DNA of 10,583 nt from Galbitalea sp036499165 (GTDB lineage: Bacteria > Actinomycetota > Actinomycetes > Actinomycetales > Microbacteriaceae). The position numbers and the translations under genes were made by a program. The stretch spans positions 1 through 10,583 of the forward strand of contig DASYEE010000151.1 in the NCBI GenBank assembly GCA_036499165.1, read 5' to 3'. This document shows, piece by piece, positions 6,642 to 10,583 of this stretch (position 1 is the stretch's first letter; the number at the start of each line of letters is the position of its first letter). The notes under the pieces are model-generated. The model saw only the letters and a list, made by a program, of their open reading frames with translations. It did not search any database and was not told the origin of the DNA.

Positions 6642-6788
6642 TCAGACCTGAGAGGTGTGCGATCGACGCATCTCTGCCGATCGGCAGCCCTGGGAGGTCT
6701 GGACCGACGGAAGGGACAGCCCGGGAAAGCCGATCGCGGAAAAGCGGCTCGATGTTCGATCAGAGCCGCGCCGATCGAGGCGACCGGG
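6642..6788 (+). ncRNA. Candidate structured RNA element upstream of uvrA
   Basis: Nearly the whole segment can pair. TCAGACCT (6642-6649) pairs with AGGTCTGG (6695-6702) and encloses two hairpins: 6652-6659 with 6667-6674 (8 bp, two G-U) and the 12-base palindrome 6675-6686. An extended hairpin follows: 6720-6724 with 6784-6788, 6729-6731 with 6779-6781, 6732-6736 with 6772-6776, and 6744-6753 with 6759-6769 (10 bp, one bulged A, 5-base loop). Because uvrA probably starts leaderless at 6841, the element would not be in its mRNA. It could be a separate small RNA, part of the XRE leader read on the other strand, or just GC-rich DNA. Strand is undetermined. Confidence 0.3.
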
Positions 6789-6798
6789 AGCGCTGATG

Positions 6799-6810
6799 AA
6801 ACATCTGTTC
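6799..6810 (+). promoter_or_regulatory. Putative LexA SOS box of uvrA
   Basis: AAAC-ATCT-GTTC matches the Gram-positive/actinobacterial LexA consensus GAAC-N4-GTTC at 7 of 8 defined bases, and the G at 6811 extends the match on the right. It lies 18 bases upstream of the proposed uvrA -10, over the place a -35 would occupy, so a bound LexA would block polymerase. uvrA is a classic SOS gene, which makes position and target agree. Confidence 0.6.
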
Positions 6811-6828
6811 GGTTTCGAGCGATTCCGG

Positions 6829-6834
6829 TAGACT
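6829..6834 (+). promoter_or_regulatory. uvrA -10 element, leaderless start
   Basis: TAGACT (TAnnnT type) lies exactly 6 bases before GTG at 6841, so transcription would start at or within a base of the start codon. No Shine-Dalgarno precedes GTG, since the intervening bases are TGTAGC. The -35 region overlaps the SOS-like site. Leaderless GTG starts are common in high-GC Gram-positive-type bacteria. Confidence 0.55.
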
Positions 6835-6840
6835 TGTAGC

Positions 6841-9909
<3,069 letters not shown>

Positions 9910-9911
9910 CG

Positions 9912-10238
9912 ATGTCGAGGGATTCCGGGCCGGCCAGACACGAGATCGCTGACATCGACGCGACGGCGCTCGAGGCGGCGCGAGCGGCGGATCGGCTGCT
10001 CGCTGTCGCCCACGAGATGGCCTCGGAGCGGTGGGTTCGCTACCTCGCCCCGCTGCCGGACCGGCTGCGTGACGAACCGCTTCCTGACCTGCGCCGCGCG
10101 GCTCGGCTCGGGCGGGCGGCGTTCGGCCCGAAGGACTCCATCCGGGATGCGCTGCCGGAGGAGGTCACCGAGCCCTTCCTCCGCGCGATCGACCGCCTCC
10201 TGAAGGCCCTCGCTCGGCACGAGCTCGAGCACAACTGA
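9912..10238 (+). CDS. Small unknown alpha-helical protein co-transcribed with uvrA
   Basis: I do not recognise this 108-residue protein. The ATG at 9912 is 2 bases after the uvrA stop, which implies translational coupling, and no strong Shine-Dalgarno is present. It is soluble, with no signal peptide or membrane segment, and rich in Arg, Ala, Leu, Asp and Glu. It is predicted almost wholly helical: a long helix from ATALEAARAADRLLAVAHEMASERW, a Pro-rich connector (PLPDRLRDEPLPDL), and two further helices ending FLRAIDRLLKALARHELEHN. It has no Cys and no recognisable catalytic or DNA-binding motif. The reading frame also runs open far upstream inside uvrA in another frame, which is a GC-bias shadow. 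Only the part after the uvrA stop is proposed as the gene. Co-transcription suggests, but does not show, a DNA-repair or damage-response role. Confidence 0.6.
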   Translation: MSRDSGPARHEIADIDATALEAARAADRLLAVAHEMASERWVRYLAPLPDRLRDEPLPDLRRAARLGRAAFGPKDSIRDALPEEVTEPFLRAIDRLLKALARHELEHN

Positions 10239-10276
10239 CGCGCCGGCGGGATCGCGACGGCAGCCCTGCGGTGGCC

Positions 10277-10583
10277 CTACTTCCCGTGCTTGAACGGATA
10301 GACGACCCACGCGTCCGTGGCGACCACGTGGTGATCCGGCACCAGGTCGACCTTCGAGCGTCCCGGCTTGTAGTGGAGCACCGCGGTCGTCGGGCGACCG
10401 CCGGCGAGAAGCACCCGCTCGACCACGGCAGCGATCGTCGTCCCGGTGTCCCAGACCTCGTCGACGACGAGCACGCGCTGCCCGTGGAGCAGGGGATCGG
10501 CGGGGAACTGGAAGAAGGTCGGCTGCTCGGCGGGTTGGCCCGTGTCGTCGTAGTACGCGACGGCGGCCACGAGGATGTTCCGG
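10277..10583 (-). CDS. Purine-type phosphoribosyltransferase, C-terminal part (runs off the right edge)
   Basis: The frame ends at TAG (10277-10279) and stays open to the right edge, reading RNILVAAVAYYDDTG at the border. The GTG at 10570 falls inside that conserved strand, so the true start is outside the window. About 102 C-terminal residues are visible. RVLVVDEVWDTGTTI is the PRPP-binding loop of type I phosphoribosyltransferases, with DE in place of the commoner DD. It is followed by a helix, an AVLHYKPGRSK segment, and the tail PDHHVVATDAWVVYPFKHGK. That tail resembles the base-binding end of xanthine-guanine/hypoxanthine phosphoribosyltransferases (purine salvage: base plus PRPP to nucleotide plus pyrophosphate). 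The exact base specificity cannot be read from this fragment. It converges on the uvrA operon with a 38-base gap that holds no clear terminator. Confidence 0.85.
   Translation of the reverse strand, partial: RNILVAAVAYYDDTGQPAEQPTFFQFPADPLLHGQRVLVVDEVWDTGTTIAAVVERVLLAGGRPTTAVLHYKPGRSKVDLVPDHHVVATDAWVVYPFKHGK

Larger units (their letters stand above)
6528..6840. other. Divergent intergenic region between the XRE gene and uvrA
   Basis: 313 bases without a convincing gene. It holds the uvrA promoter and SOS-like site at its right end, a highly base-paired segment at 6642-6788, and smaller inverted repeats at its left end: GCCCTG-G-CAGGGC at 6571-6583 and CGCCT-TTG-AGGCG around 6604-6616. The XRE promoter must also lie here or within that gene, but I cannot point to it. 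Confidence 0.6.

Noticed and set aside
6581..6660. GGCTGAGAG and nearby GAGCCGGATCAGACC, reminiscent of a TPP riboswitch
   Set aside because: The second conserved half (GAACCTGAT...AAT...GCG...GGGA) is absent and the order of elements is wrong. No thiamine gene lies downstream.
6708..6728. CGGAAGGGACAGCCCGGGAAA, which resembles the 3' end of ykkC/guanidine-I riboswitches
   Set aside because: The upstream conserved blocks of that class (CTAGGG, GGTCCGAGAG) are not present in proper form, and neither flanking gene is a typical target.
10239..10276. Possible bidirectional terminator between the 9912 gene and the phosphoribosyltransferase
   Set aside because: Only short palindromes (CGCCGGCG, CAGCCCTG) with no U-tract on either strand.

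Overview
The window is high-GC bacterial DNA. The best guess for its source is an uncultured soil or freshwater Chloroflexota (Limnocylindria/Ellin6529-like), with Actinomycetota as the alternative. This rests on the strong G/C third-position bias in uvrA, the Gram-positive-type SOS half-sites, two GTG starts that look leaderless, and an XRE regulator with a long C-terminal domain of a kind I associate with that chloroflexotal group. The assignment is from memory of families, not from a search.

Layout. Positions 1-147 are the last 48 codons of a secreted protein ending in a PxKF-type C-terminal domain, followed by a hairpin. A 266-base gap carries a plausible promoter and a possible Shine-Dalgarno-sequestering hairpin. 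Positions 414-4643 encode a giant exported Ig-like repeat protein of 1409 residues: signal peptide, two N-terminal Ig-like domains, five SbsA/Big_5-type repeats, further Ig/MBG/YDG-type repeats, and a C-terminal PxKF domain like that of the upstream partial gene. A strong intrinsic terminator (4665-4694) closes it. Two small cell-envelope genes follow: a single-pass protein with an external beta-domain (4714-5130) and a small polytopic membrane protein resembling DUF5658 (5325-5663).

On the minus strand, 5748-6527 encodes an XRE-type helix-turn-helix protein whose C-terminal half resembles a PD-(D/E)XK nuclease fold. The 313-base divergent region 6528-6840 contains a highly base-paired segment (6642-6788), an SOS-box-like site, and a -10 element placed for a leaderless transcript of uvrA (6841-9909). 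uvrA encodes the damage-recognition ATPase of nucleotide excision repair. A 108-codon unknown gene starts 2 bases after uvrA and is probably co-transcribed. A convergent purine-type phosphoribosyltransferase runs off the right edge.

The left half is a cell-surface module of tandem PxKF paralogues plus small envelope proteins. The right half is DNA repair and housekeeping. No defence island, mobile element, CRISPR array or tRNA/rRNA gene was seen. The most useful leads are the regulatory region between the XRE gene and uvrA, the disulfide/acidic-loop repeats of the giant protein, and the hybrid XRE/nuclease-like protein.
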